Notes under the pieces: model-generated
Databases searched by the model: none
What the model was told of the DNA's origin: nothing
What the model saw: the letters and a program-made list of their open reading frames with translations, nothing else
Translations under genes and position numbers: made by a program
In this document: positions 51,517 to 60,098 of the stretch, piece after piece
How positions within the stretch are numbered: position 1 is the stretch's first letter
Layout of the letters: each line of letters opens with the position of its first letter
Source of the DNA: Bacteroidales bacterium
Lineage (GTDB): Bacteria > Bacteroidota > Bacteroidia > Bacteroidales > UBA932
Length of the DNA: 64,000 nucleotides
Direction: 5' to 3'
NCBI GenBank assembly: GCA_012798805.1
Contig: JAAZMM010000044.1
Coordinates: 22,392 to 86,391 of the forward strand

Positions 51517-52373
51517 TTTCCTATTTCAAGCCATTTTATCTCATTATCCCGACCCCAGTATGTAAGCTGGCGCTTAGCGTAGCGGCGGGAATTGCGTTTT
51601 ATCAGTCTTACAGCCTCTTCGAGAGAGATATTTCCATCAATCCAATCGAAGATTTCTTTATATCCCACCGTCTTGAGTGCGGGCATGTCACGATATTGAA
51701 TTAAAGAGCGCGCCTCTTCCACCAGACCTGCCTCCATCATCATATCAACCCGCTTATCTATACGGTCGTAGAGTAGTTCACGCGGACGCGTAAGACCTAT
51801 CTTGACTATTTCAAAGTCTCTCTTTCTTGTACGACCTGTCTTGAATGAGGAAAATTTGCGCCCGGTGGTCATAGTCACCTCAAGTGCTCTTATCAGACGT
51901 TGTCCGTTATTTAGGTCGATGGAGTCGTAGGACTCGGGGTCAAGCCTTTTCAATTCTGCCTGCAAAGAGTCGATTCCCTCTTTTTTTAAGCGCTCAGTCA
52001 AAGATTTGCGCAATTTCTGGTCCACCTTCGGAAAATCATCCAGACCTTTGCAGAAAGCATCTATATAGAGTCCTGACCCACCCGTCATAACAAGCGTTTC
52101 GTGACTGTGGAAGAGCTCCTCAACCAATGAAAGAGCCTCTACCTCATATTTGCCTGCGGCATAATATTGTTCAACTGAGTGTGAATGAATAAAATAGTGC
52201 TTAACCCGGGATAGTTGTTCCGGAGTAGGAACAGCTGTACCTATGCTCATTTGACGAAAAATTTGGCGGGAATCACAACTGATTACCGGAGAGCCGAAAT
52301 GGAGTGCCAGCTCGATACTATAATCCGTCTTTCCCACTGCCGTGGGCCCAAGCAATATGACTACTCGTCGCAT
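51456..52373 (-). CDS. miaA: tRNA dimethylallyltransferase
   Basis: Adds the dimethylallyl group to A37 of tRNAs that read U-starting codons. 305 aa: P-loop LLGPTAVGKTDYS (7-19), SCDSRQIFRQMSIGTAVPT, VMTGGSGLYIDAFCKGL, LNNGQRLIRALEV and RNSRRYAKRQLTYW. The last 20 residues (after IKWLEI) extend past the usual end and are encoded opposite the recQ 3' end, giving a 61-base convergent overlap. Its start overlaps the upstream pRiA4b-like gene by 13 bases. Confidence 0.95.
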   Translation of the reverse strand: MRRVVILLGPTAVGKTDYSIELALHFGSPVISCDSRQIFRQMSIGTAVPTPEQLSRVKHYFIHSHSVEQYYAAGKYEVEALSLVEELFHSHETLVMTGGSGLYIDAFCKGLDDFPKVDQKLRKSLTERLKKEGIDSLQAELKRLDPESYDSIDLNNGQRLIRALEVTMTTGRKFSSFKTGRTRKRDFEIVKIGLTRPRELLYDRIDKRVDMMMEAGLVEEARSLIQYRDMPALKTVGYKEIFDWIDGNISLEEAVRLIKRNSRRYAKRQLTYWGRDNEIKWLEIGNQLPSSDINLILTSLTSSSV

Positions 52374-52849
52374 ACCGGAAGATCATCGGTATCCAGCACC
52401 TCTTCAGGTTTTTCCCCAAGATCCTCCCGATACTCGACAATATCTTCATAATGTGATGAAAACTGTTCGGGATTGTGACCTTTGCCCTCTGCATTGTGGG
52501 GATAGGAACGCATTGGAACAAACTTTACCTCATCAATAAACTCAAAACGGATATATCTGTCCTCAGCGATATCATATATATAGTTGATGACAGGCTCACC
52601 TTTGTTGAGGGTGTCCTCAAATGTGACACGGTCCATAGTACCGGCTCCCGTATCGAACATCCCATATTCGCTACATAGATAACCCTCTGCATCACATCCC
52701 TCAAACATTACAATCTGATCCGGAGCAAATTCCAAGTCTGCCAGCATAAAGCTGTTAAAAGCAAAAAGCGTCATATTGGACTTTACTTCATATATCCTGT
52801 AGAAAACTTTGCTCTGCGGGATGGTAGCCCTGTATCTGTAAATAACCAT
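52361..52849 (-). CDS. pRiA4b ORF-3-like / IS1096 passenger TnpR-like protein
   Basis: A 162-aa acidic protein, MVIYRYRATIPQSKVFYRIYEV at the start. Layout Y-R-x-R-x-x-x-P, then VFYRIYEVKSNMTLFAFNSFM, later VINYIYDIAEDRYIRFEFID, resembles the pRiA4b ORF-3 family (PF07929), whose function is not settled; the match is by eye. The C-terminus (about 115-162) is Glu/Asp-rich. Despite the IS-derived family name no transposase or terminal repeats are near, and it forms an operon with miaA (13-base overlap). Its promoter is at 52870-52900. Confidence 0.7.
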   Translation of the reverse strand: MVIYRYRATIPQSKVFYRIYEVKSNMTLFAFNSFMLADLEFAPDQIVMFEGCDAEGYLCSEYGMFDTGAGTMDRVTFEDTLNKGEPVINYIYDIAEDRYIRFEFIDEVKFVPMRSYPHNAEGKGHNPEQFSSHYEDIVEYREDLGEKPEEVLDTDDLPVCDE

Positions 52850-52866
52850 TGCCTATCAATTTAGTA

Positions 52867-52895
52867 TTGCAAAATTACTAAAAAAGCTATATTTT
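52867..52895 (+). promoter_or_regulatory. Candidate promoter of yigZ-pyrB-pyrI
   Basis: TTG (52867-52869), 18 bases, TATATTTT (52888-52895), 11 bases before the yigZ ATG. The -7 box has a final T in place of G. It overlaps the opposite promoter at 52870-52900. Confidence 0.4.
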
Positions 52896-52900
52896 TACAA
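52870..52900 (-). promoter_or_regulatory. Promoter of the pRiA4b-like gene and miaA
   Basis: Minus strand: TTG (52898-52900), 20 bases, TAATTTTG (52870-52877), 20 bases before the ATG at 52849. Confidence 0.65.
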
Positions 52901-52906
52901 TTCAGA

Positions 52907-53521
52907 ATGAATTCATTGCCAAAATCAGATACTGACAGCTACCTAAGCATCGCAGCACCCTCAGAAGGCCTATACAAGGAGAAAGGAAGCAAGTTCATGG
53001 CTTTTGCATACCCTGTGGAAGAAGAGGAGCAGGCAAAAGAGATTATTGCCGATCTCAAGAAGGAATATTTCGATGCCAGACATCATTGTTATGCCTACCG
53101 GATCGGGCATACCGGGGACCAGTGGCGTATGAATGATGATGGAGAGCCCTCTTCGACTGCCGGCAGACCTATCTTCGGACAACTGCTTTCCAATGAACTG
53201 AGCGACATCCTGGTGGTTGTGGTGAGGTATTTTGGTGGCATCAAACTCGGCGTTCCCGGTCTTATACGGGCTTACAAAAGCGCAACAGCTGATGCTATTG
53301 CAAATGCCGAAATTGTGGAGAAAATTGCCGGAGAGTTTTTCACCATCACTTTTGACTACTTGCAGATGAATGATGTAATGAAAGTGCTGAAAGAGATGAA
53401 TATCACTCCAATTTCACAGGATTTCGATCTGACCTGCACCATGGAAGTAAGAGTGCGCCTTACACAGATTGAACAGTTTTACGAATCACTGAAGAACATC
53501 CAAATATGCCGAAAAATTTAA
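52907..53521 (+). CDS. yigZ: YigZ/IMPACT family protein
   Basis: 204 aa. The UPF0029 domain (about 15-125) carries [41 protein letters not shown] and [21 protein letters not shown], all family signatures, and a C-terminal EF-G-domain-V-like part follows (about 140-200). Role in bacteria is unsettled; the eukaryotic relative IMPACT regulates translation. The 3' end overlaps pyrB by 16 bases. Confidence 0.93.
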   Translation: MNSLPKSDTDSYLSIAAPSEGLYKEKGSKFMAFAYPVEEEEQAKEIIADLKKEYFDARHHCYAYRIGHTGDQWRMNDDGEPSSTAGRPIFGQLLSNELSDILVVVVRYFGGIKLGVPGLIRAYKSATADAIANAEIVEKIAGEFFTITFDYLQMNDVMKVLKEMNITPISQDFDLTCTMEVRVRLTQIEQFYESLKNIQICRKI

Positions 53522-54411
53522 TTTCAATTCACGATTTTTCAAAAGAAGAGATTCTCCACATCGTGGAAGTCGCATCAAATTTTGAAAAAAACAAATCGCA
53601 GAATATCCTTGAAGGCAAGGTGATCGCCTGCATCTTTTTCGAACCCTCCACCAGGACTCGTCTTAGCTTCGAAACTGCAGCCAATCGCCTCGGTGCCCGT
53701 GTGATAGGATTTGCAGACGCAGCCAACACCAGCATTGCCAAAGGAGAATCCCTAAAGGACACCATCAAGATGGTTTCCAACTATGTGGACATGGTCATCA
53801 TAAGACATCCGCTCGAAGGAGCAGCCAGGTATGCCGCCGAGGTCACTCCTGTACCTGTGATCAATGCCGGAGATGGTGCAAACCAACATCCCTCTCAGAC
53901 ATTGCTCGACATCTATAGCATCAAAAAGACTCAAGGACGCCTTGATGACCTCACCATAAATATGGTGGGTGATCTCAAATATGGACGCACAGTGCACTCG
54001 CTCCTCCAGGCTATGTCGCATTTCTCTCCCAAGTTCATCTTTACCTCACCCTACGAACTCAAAATGCCCCTCGAATACAAAAGATTTCTTGAGAAAAAGA
54101 AAATACCATACATCGAAACGCGACAATTATCTGAGTACCTTGACAGTACCGACATACTCTATATGACCAGAGTTCAGCAGGAAAGATTTAACGACCCCAT
54201 AGAGTATGAAAATGTCAAAAATATCTATCGACTCGACGCCGAGATGCTCTCAAACGTGCGCGACAATCTCAAAATCCTTCATCCGCTCCCCCGGGTAAAC
54301 GAGATTGCCGCCAATGTGGATGACACTCCATATGCATACTATTTCAAACAGGCCGAAAACGGAATGTACATAAGGATGGCTATAATAGCATATTTATTGG
54401 GATACAGATAA
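53506..54411 (+). CDS. pyrB: Aspartate carbamoyltransferase catalytic subunit
   Basis: Commits carbamoyl phosphate to pyrimidine synthesis. 301 aa: carbamoyl-phosphate site [20 protein letters not shown] (about 46-65), [55 protein letters not shown] and [11 protein letters not shown]. Followed 10 bases later by the regulatory subunit pyrI, so a class B, E. coli-like holoenzyme is expected. Confidence 0.97.
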   Translation: MPKNLISIHDFSKEEILHIVEVASNFEKNKSQNILEGKVIACIFFEPSTRTRLSFETAANRLGARVIGFADAANTSIAKGESLKDTIKMVSNYVDMVIIRHPLEGAARYAAEVTPVPVINAGDGANQHPSQTLLDIYSIKKTQGRLDDLTINMVGDLKYGRTVHSLLQAMSHFSPKFIFTSPYELKMPLEYKRFLEKKKIPYIETRQLSEYLDSTDILYMTRVQQERFNDPIEYENVKNIYRLDAEMLSNVRDNLKILHPLPRVNEIAANVDDTPYAYYFKQAENGMYIRMAIIAYLLGYR

Positions 54412-54421
54412 ACAGAGAATC

Positions 54422-54895
54422 ATGACACAAAAAGACAAACATTTGAAAGTCACAGCCATTAAAAATGGCACCGTACTTGACCACTTACCTGCCGAAACTC
54501 TATTCAAGGTGATTGACATCCTCAACCTCTCCAAGCGATCCAACCAGATCACCATCGGCAGCAATCTGGATAGCCGTAGTATGGGCAAAAAGGGCATCAT
54601 AAAGATCTCCGAACACTTTTTTGAAGATGAGGAGATAGGTGAAATTGCTTTGATAGCACCCAATGCTACTATCAATATAATCCGCGACTACGAAGTGGTG
54701 GAAAAGAAAATAATCTCCATTCCCGAGAGTTTTATAGGCATCTTCAAATGCATGAATCCGATGTGTGTTACCAACCATCAGGAGATTCCAACAAAATTCA
54801 CCACCATACGGGAAATGGACGAAGTTTTCCTTCTCTGCCATTATTGTGAAAAGACCACCGACACCCGCAATTTAAAAATCGTAAGCAAAAAGTGA
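54422..54895 (+). CDS. pyrI: Aspartate carbamoyltransferase regulatory subunit
   Basis: 157 aa. N-terminal nucleotide-binding domain with VTAIKNGTVLDHLPAETLFKVI (residues 10-31) and a C-terminal zinc domain with Cys110-x4-Cys115 and Cys139-x2-Cys142. This pattern is that of PyrI, which gives ATP activation and CTP inhibition in E. coli. Ends the yigZ-pyrB-pyrI unit, 59 bases before serC. Confidence 0.96.
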   Translation: MTQKDKHLKVTAIKNGTVLDHLPAETLFKVIDILNLSKRSNQITIGSNLDSRSMGKKGIIKISEHFFEDEEIGEIALIAPNATINIIRDYEVVEKKIISIPESFIGIFKCMNPMCVTNHQEIPTKFTTIREMDEVFLLCHYCEKTTDTRNLKIVSKK

Positions 54896-54913
54896 TTTAT
54901 TGCGAAAAAATTA

Positions 54914-54921
54914 TATCTTTG
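54914..54921 (+). promoter_or_regulatory. Candidate -7 element for serC
   Basis: TATCTTTG, 33 bases before the serC ATG, in the gap after pyrI. A TTG lies only 11 bases upstream; none is at 19-22 bases. Confidence 0.5.
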
Positions 54922-54954
54922 TAGGATTAATAACAAACAAAATAAAACCAAAAT

Positions 54955-56031
54955 ATGAAAAAAGTTTACAATTTTAACGCAGGCCCTTGCGCACTGCCTA
55001 AGCAGGCCATCGATGCTGCAATCGCTGCATTGCAGGATTTCAAGGGTACAGGTATTCCCGTTATTTCAGTTTCACACCGCTCAAAAGAGTGGCAAGCAGT
55101 TATGGATGAGTGCAGTGCACTCTGGAAAGAGCTTCTCGAAATTCCCGATGACTACGAAGTACTCTTCCTCGGTGGCGGTGCATCTATGCAGTTCCTCTAT
55201 GTTGCAATGAACCTCCTGGAGAACAAAGCAGGTTACCTCGAGACAGGTTCTTGGGCCAAGAAAGCTTTCAAAGAGGCTAAAGATCTCGGTAATGCCGTTT
55301 GTATAGCATCTTCTGCTGACAAGACCTACAGCTACATTCCGAAAGGATATGAGATCCCTACCGACCTCGATTATTTCCATATCACCACCAACAACACCAT
55401 CTATGGTACAGAGATCAGATATGATATGGATTGTCCTGTAAACCTCGTGGCAGATATGTCGTCCGACATCATGAGCCGTCCCGTTGACGTTTCCAAGTAT
55501 GCTCTCATATATGGTGGCGCACAGAAAAACGTTGGTCCCGCAGGTGTTACATTTGTTATTGTACGCAAGGATATTCTTGGCAAGGTAACAAGACATTTGC
55601 CCACAATGATCGACTACAGGACTCATATTGATAAGGGTTCAATGTTCAACACTCCTCCCGTATTCCCTATCTTCGTAATGACTGAGACACTCAAATGGGT
55701 AAAGGGACTTGGAGGTCTTAAAGTAATGGAAAAGATGAACATTGAGAAAGCAGAACTTCTCTACAATGAAATCGATCGCAACTCCCTCTTCGTAGGCACA
55801 GCAGCCAAAGAAGACCGTTCCATCATGAATGTATGCTTCGTAATGGCAGAAGGCTATGAGGCCCTTCAGGATGAATTTATGAAATTTGCTACAGAGAGAG
55901 GAATGGTAGGTATTAAGGGTCACCGCTCAGTAGGTGGTTTCCGTGCCTCGATCTACAACGCCTGCCCTAAAGAGCATGTTCAGGCACTTGTTGACTGTAT
56001 GAAAGAGTTTGAAAAAATCCATAAAAAATAA
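54955..56031 (+). CDS. serC: Phosphoserine aminotransferase
   Basis: Makes 3-phosphoserine from 3-phosphohydroxypyruvate and glutamate; also serves pyridoxal phosphate synthesis. 358 aa: [15 protein letters not shown] (5-19), [22 protein letters not shown] and the PLP lysine in [11 protein letters not shown] (Lys191). C-terminal [13 protein letters not shown] fits SerC. Begins a serC-serA-DUF1015 operon with gaps of 5 and 14 bases. Confidence 0.96.
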   Translation: MKKVYNFNAGPCALPKQAIDAAIAALQDFKGTGIPVISVSHRSKEWQAVMDECSALWKELLEIPDDYEVLFLGGGASMQFLYVAMNLLENKAGYLETGSWAKKAFKEAKDLGNAVCIASSADKTYSYIPKGYEIPTDLDYFHITTNNTIYGTEIRYDMDCPVNLVADMSSDIMSRPVDVSKYALIYGGAQKNVGPAGVTFVIVRKDILGKVTRHLPTMIDYRTHIDKGSMFNTPPVFPIFVMTETLKWVKGLGGLKVMEKMNIEKAELLYNEIDRNSLFVGTAAKEDRSIMNVCFVMAEGYEALQDEFMKFATERGMVGIKGHRSVGGFRASIYNACPKEHVQALVDCMKEFEKIHKK

Positions 56032-56036
56032 GAAAT

Positions 56037-56963
56037 ATGAAAGTACTGATAGCTACAGAAAAACCCTTTGCAAAAGTTGCCGTTGATGGCATAAGAGATA
56101 TTGTTGAACAGGCAGGTCATGAGCTGGTGCTACTTGAAAAATACACCTCTCCCGACCAGCTTCTGGAAGCTGTTGCCGATGTTGATGCTCTCATCGTGCG
56201 TTCGGATAAGGTAACAGCCGATGTTGTTGATGCTGCAAAAAACCTCAAGATTGTGGTACGTGCAGGAGCAGGATATGACAATCTGGATCTTGATGCTTTA
56301 ACTAAAAAGGGCGTTGTTGCAATGAACACTCCCGGCCAAAACTCCAATGCAGTAGCAGAACTGGTTTTCGGTATGCTGATTTACTTGCAGCGTGGAGGAT
56401 TTTCAGGTGCGTCAGGATCTGAGCTTAAAGGCAAGAAACTGGGATTGCATGCTTTCGGCTACATAGGAAAAATAGTTGCCAACATTGCAAAAGGTTTCGG
56501 AATGACTGTTTATGCCTTCTCTCCTTCATTAGCACGTAACCCTAAGCTTGGGGAACAATATGGTGTTACAGCCATCACTACCCCTGAGGAGTTATATGAC
56601 AAGAGCGACATCATTTCGCTTCACATGCCTGCTAATGACCAAACGAAAGGTAGCATTAACTACGCCTTGATGAGTCGTTTGCCCGAAAACGGTATTATCA
56701 TTAATACCGCACGCAAAGAGGTTATGAACGAAGCCGATATAGTGCGTATTATGGAAGAGCGTCCGAAATTTAAGTATGCTACCGACATTTTACCCGGAAA
56801 CCATGAAGAAATGGTGGAGAAATTTGGTATCCGCTATTTTGCTTCAGCTAAAAAGTGCGGTGCCCAGACTCAGGAAGCCAATATTAATGCCGGACTTGCC
56901 GCTGCCAACCAGATTTGCAAATTTTTCGCAACCGGTGACAGGACATTTCAACTTAACAAATAA
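56037..56963 (+). CDS. serA: D-3-phosphoglycerate dehydrogenase
   Basis: First step of serine synthesis. 308 aa, a short 2-hydroxyacid dehydrogenase without the C-terminal ACT domain that gives serine feedback in E. coli. VVRAGAGYDNLDL (about 74-86), NTPGQNSNAVAELVFGMLIYL, NAD-binding GLHAFGYIGKIVANIAKGFG (the first Gly of the loop is Ala), and TARKEVMNEADIV. The usual catalytic histidine region reads FASAKKCGAQTQEANINAG. The operon position with serC supports the specificity. Confidence 0.9.
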   Translation: MKVLIATEKPFAKVAVDGIRDIVEQAGHELVLLEKYTSPDQLLEAVADVDALIVRSDKVTADVVDAAKNLKIVVRAGAGYDNLDLDALTKKGVVAMNTPGQNSNAVAELVFGMLIYLQRGGFSGASGSELKGKKLGLHAFGYIGKIVANIAKGFGMTVYAFSPSLARNPKLGEQYGVTAITTPEELYDKSDIISLHMPANDQTKGSINYALMSRLPENGIIINTARKEVMNEADIVRIMEERPKFKYATDILPGNHEEMVEKFGIRYFASAKKCGAQTQEANINAGLAAANQICKFFATGDRTFQLNK

Positions 56964-56977
56964 TCTCATCTGATAAT

Positions 56978-58222
56978 ATGGTAAAAATTAAACCTTTTGC
57001 AGCTATCCGCCCTCCAAAAGCAATTGTCAAAGAAGTAGCAGCACGCCCATACGACGTGCTCAACTCGGTTGAGGCAAAAGCTGAAGCCGGAGAAAAATCA
57101 CTCCTGCACATTACGAAACCGGAAATTGATTTTGATCCTATCATAGACGAGCATTCACAGCCCGCTTATGACAAGGCAGTAGAAAACTTCAAACTCTGGA
57201 TGGAGAGAGGATGGCTTGTACAAGATCCTAAGGAGAATTACTATGTCTATGCCCAGACCATGGATGGCCGCACACAATATGGCCTGGTGGTCTGCGCCAA
57301 TGTAGAGGATTACCTTACCGGCAAGATCAAGAAACACGAGCTTACACGCAAGGATAAGGAGGAAGACCGTATGATCCATGTTCGCATACAAAATGCAAAT
57401 GTGGAGCCGGTATTCTTCACCTATCCCGACAATGATGAGATCAATGATATCGTGAAACGTTATGCCGCAGGTGAACCCGAATATGATTTCGTAGCCGATG
57501 ACGGTTTCGGACATCATTTGTGGATAATCAGCGATGAAAAAGATATCGCACGCATTACTGAGATTTTTGCAGGTATTCCTGCATTCTACGTGGCCGATGG
57601 TCACCATAGGACAGCAGCAGCTGCACTTGTAGGAGAGGAACAACGCCGCAACAATCCCAACCATACCGGCGATGAGGAGTACAACTACTTCATGGCAGTA
57701 GTATTCCCGGAAAGCCATCTCAAGATTATCGACTACAACAGAGTTGTCAAGGACCTCAACGGTATGACTCCAAAAGAGTTTCTTGAAGCTCTTAAAGAGG
57801 ATTTCATTATCGAAAGCAAAGGTTCGGCAGAGCCGTACAGACCTTCAAAACTTCACAACTTCTCGATGTATCTTGAAGGCGAGTGGTACTCATTGACTGC
57901 CAAGCCCGGCACTTACGACGACAATAACCCCATCGGTGTTCTCGACGTTACAGTTTGCTCCAATCTCATTTTTGACAAGCTTCTCGACATTAAGGATCTC
58001 CGCACATGCACCAGGATTGACTTCGTTGGCGGTATCCGTGGTCTTGGCGAGTTGAAGAAGAGAGTGGATTCAGGAGAAATGGCTGCAGCATTTGCGCTCT
58101 ATCCCGTTTCTATGAGACAACTGATCAACATTGCCGACACGGGCAACATAATGCCTCCCAAGACCACCTGGTTTGAGCCAAAGCTCAGAAGTGGTCTCAC
58201 AATCCACAAGTTGGAAAAGTAA
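56978..58222 (+). CDS. DUF1015 family protein in the serine operon
   Basis: 414 aa, starting MVKIKPFAAIRPPKAIVKEVAARPYDVL, typical of DUF1015 (PF06245). The conserved Asp207-Gly-His-His-Arg211 motif (YVADGHHRTAAA) resembles the DGHHR motif of ParB/Srx-fold nucleotide-using proteins such as the serine kinases SerK and SbnI. FPESHLKIIDYNRVVKDLNG and the C-terminal FVGGIRGLGELKKRV segment are other conserved blocks. The linkage to serC and serA suggests a role in phosphoserine metabolism, which is inference; no serB phosphatase is visible in the window. Closed by the terminator at 58226. Confidence 0.88.
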   Translation: MVKIKPFAAIRPPKAIVKEVAARPYDVLNSVEAKAEAGEKSLLHITKPEIDFDPIIDEHSQPAYDKAVENFKLWMERGWLVQDPKENYYVYAQTMDGRTQYGLVVCANVEDYLTGKIKKHELTRKDKEEDRMIHVRIQNANVEPVFFTYPDNDEINDIVKRYAAGEPEYDFVADDGFGHHLWIISDEKDIARITEIFAGIPAFYVADGHHRTAAAALVGEEQRRNNPNHTGDEEYNYFMAVVFPESHLKIIDYNRVVKDLNGMTPKEFLEALKEDFIIESKGSAEPYRPSKLHNFSMYLEGEWYSLTAKPGTYDDNNPIGVLDVTVCSNLIFDKLLDIKDLRTCTRIDFVGGIRGLGELKKRVDSGEMAAAFALYPVSMRQLINIADTGNIMPPKTTWFEPKLRSGLTIHKLEK

Positions 58223-58225
58223 AGT

Positions 58226-58258
58226 AAAAAATGGCCTCACCGAGTGAGGCCATTTTTT
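58226..58258 (+). terminator. Bidirectional rho-independent terminator
   Basis: A 14-base perfect stem (58226-58239 with 58245-58258), 5-base loop, A-tract before and T-tract after. It lies 3 bases after the DUF1015 stop and also serves the convergent lipoprotein gene by symmetry. Confidence 0.9.
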
Positions 58259-58309
58259 AGTTGCGCGTTACATGTTGCGGGGTGCGGGGTACGGGTACGG
58301 GGTGTGGGT
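58259..58309 (+). repeat. G-rich degenerate repeat between convergent genes
   Basis: Starts at the end of the terminator T-tract as AGTTGCGCGTTACATGTTGC and goes on with GGGGTGC, GGGGTAC and GGGTACG units up to the lipoprotein gene end. Related to 48316-48349 and to part of dnaX (GTTGCGGGGTGC shared with 8952-8963). Confidence 0.7.
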
Positions 58310-58310
58310 T

Positions 58311-59423
58311 TTATTTCTTTTCCCAAGGCCTCTTACCGGGTTCGTAAGGCACATATTTGATCGTAATCTGCAGATCAACTTCGCTCTCGTTGATAAAGTC
58401 AACTATCAGGTTATACATATTAACCATATTATTGTACTCTATTTCACTGATACCCATCTTCTCTCTCCATTCCCTGTCGGAATTCTGAATAAACGAGAAG
58501 GCACCATCCAGGAGAGGGAGCATTGTCTCCTTATTGAGGACAAGAGAGAATGAATCCTCGGAAATATCGGCAAACGGTAGTTTGATATCAAACGATTTCT
58601 CCTCAAGAGAGAAGCTAAATCCCATACCGTCAAGCACTTCCTCAAGATCTTCCACGGCACTTGCGGGAACATGGAGATATAGCTCTCCATCAATTACCAC
58701 ATAATGGAATGGTGATGAACTTGCAAACTCAGAGACGATTTTGAGTTCATCGTCATCAAAACCGGTAATGAATGAACCATCCAGCTCGAGATTAAATTCG
58801 CAGTCATCTTCAAATGTAATACTACCACAACAGATATTGGAAGAGATCGTTCCAACAATATTATCAATTATGGTTGAGATAAAGGAAAGAGTCAATGATT
58901 GCCTCCCAAGCATAAATGAAGCGCTGCCACCAGAAGTAGTGAGCGTAATGGTGATATCGGGCAGATAGACCGTATTCCAGCTAATGGCTTTAGTGTCACC
59001 CATTAAGCCCCCTTTCCTTTTTGTGCCGATCATCCAGCGACCGGTAAGGGGGGATTTGATTTTGGTCCTGATGGATAGATCGCGAACCTTACCTTTGTGT
59101 AGAGATCCTGTGGCCTCTACGGTAAGATTCCCCTCTTTTCCACTTGCAGTGAAACGGGTACTACCGCCATCATCAATGATATCAGTATTTGGAAGTAAAA
59201 ATTGGGGATAGCCGACAATGAGATTGTTGAGTTGAATAGCGCTTGAGCCACTTTTGGTTTCTACAACTATGGAAGGATTATCGAAATCGCTAATCGGAGA
59301 TTCTTTCTTGCCATTAAAGGCAACAGATTCTACTTTGTAGGTGCCGTCAATTTCACTCTTATCACATGCAGTGAAAGTAAACGTCATAAGGCATACAACT
59401 GCCAATAATAGTGTTCGTCTCAT
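58311..59423 (-). CDS. Unrecognised lipoprotein
   Basis: A 370-aa protein with a lipoprotein signal peptide (MRRTLLLAVVCLMTFTFTAC, Cys20), then a short KSEIDGTYKVESVAFNGKK strand suggestive of a lipocalin-like or calycin-type beta sandwich. The central part (about 105-150, LTGRWMIGTKRKG) and the C-terminal part (LPFADISEDSFSLVLNKETM) are rich in alternating hydrophobic residues, as in beta proteins. No catalytic motif is evident and I do not recognise the family with confidence. Sixty bases after the deformylase gene, probably the end of that transcript. Confidence 0.7.
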   Translation of the reverse strand: MRRTLLLAVVCLMTFTFTACDKSEIDGTYKVESVAFNGKKESPISDFDNPSIVVETKSGSSAIQLNNLIVGYPQFLLPNTDIIDDGGSTRFTASGKEGNLTVEATGSLHKGKVRDLSIRTKIKSPLTGRWMIGTKRKGGLMGDTKAISWNTVYLPDITITLTTSGGSASFMLGRQSLTLSFISTIIDNIVGTISSNICCGSITFEDDCEFNLELDGSFITGFDDDELKIVSEFASSSPFHYVVIDGELYLHVPASAVEDLEEVLDGMGFSFSLEEKSFDIKLPFADISEDSFSLVLNKETMLPLLDGAFSFIQNSDREWREKMGISEIEYNNMVNMYNLIVDFINESEVDLQITIKYVPYEPGKRPWEKK

Positions 59424-59483
59424 AATGGTATTTTTGGTTTAATCCAATAAGATACAAAAAATATTCCAATATGGACTGAGGAC

Positions 59484-60086
59484 TCAATAATCAATATAGA
59501 GCACACCTTTGAGATGGTCAGTCTCGTGCTGAAAAATGACTGCCGTATATCCTGAGACTCTTTCCGTGCGGAGCTCGAAGGTAAGTTCGTCGTTGTATGA
59601 GATCTCAATGGATGTGGAGCGAAGCACTGTATCGCGCTGACCCGGGACCGAGAGACAACCCTCCCACCCATATTTCTTTTCAGGAGAGTAGGAAGTTATC
59701 ACTGCGTTTGGATAAAACTCGAAGGGTTCCCCCTCTTTATCAAATCTCTGCACAGCCACAAGCTGTCTGCTGATACCAACCTGAGGCGCAGCAATACCTA
59801 CACCCGGATTTTCAGGATCATTTACCGTACAGAGCATCCTATGTCGCAAGACCTTGTAAATATCGGAGGTTATATCTTTTGCCGTCAGTGGAGCAGCAAC
59901 CTTACGGAGCAACTCCGTCTCTGAAGGACTATCTGTGGTATAAAGGGGCATTATCGCTGCAGAGGTATCTTTGCCTATAAGTTCCTTTTCCGCTTTAGTA
60001 AAGGTCGTGCCATCACCGCAAGAAAAAAGTGTTGAAGCGGAAGCAATGGCCGCTCCAACACAAATTATAATTTTTGATAATTTCAT
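59484..60086 (-). CDS. Peptide deformylase with lipoprotein signal peptide
   Basis: 200 aa. The three deformylase motifs are intact: GVGIAAPQVG (95-104, Gln102), EGCLSVPG (Cys144) and QHETDH (His187, Glu188, His191), so metal binding and catalysis should work. Before the domain lies MKLSKIIICVGAAIASASTLFSC, a signal peptide with lipobox cysteine 23 and a 30-residue tether. Normal deformylases act on nascent chains in the cytoplasm; this one should be exported and lipid-anchored. The substrate there is unknown. In an apparent operon with the ROK kinase (12 bases). Confidence 0.9.
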   Translation of the reverse strand: MKLSKIIICVGAAIASASTLFSCGDGTTFTKAEKELIGKDTSAAIMPLYTTDSPSETELLRKVAAPLTAKDITSDIYKVLRHRMLCTVNDPENPGVGIAAPQVGISRQLVAVQRFDKEGEPFEFYPNAVITSYSPEKKYGWEGCLSVPGQRDTVLRSTSIEISYNDELTFELRTERVSGYTAVIFQHETDHLKGVLYIDY

Positions 60087-60098
60087 TGTCTAAAAATT

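Noticed and set aside
52361-52849. Mobile element suggested by the IS1096/pRiA4b family name
   Set aside because: No transposase, terminal repeats or target duplications; the gene overlaps miaA in an ordinary operon.
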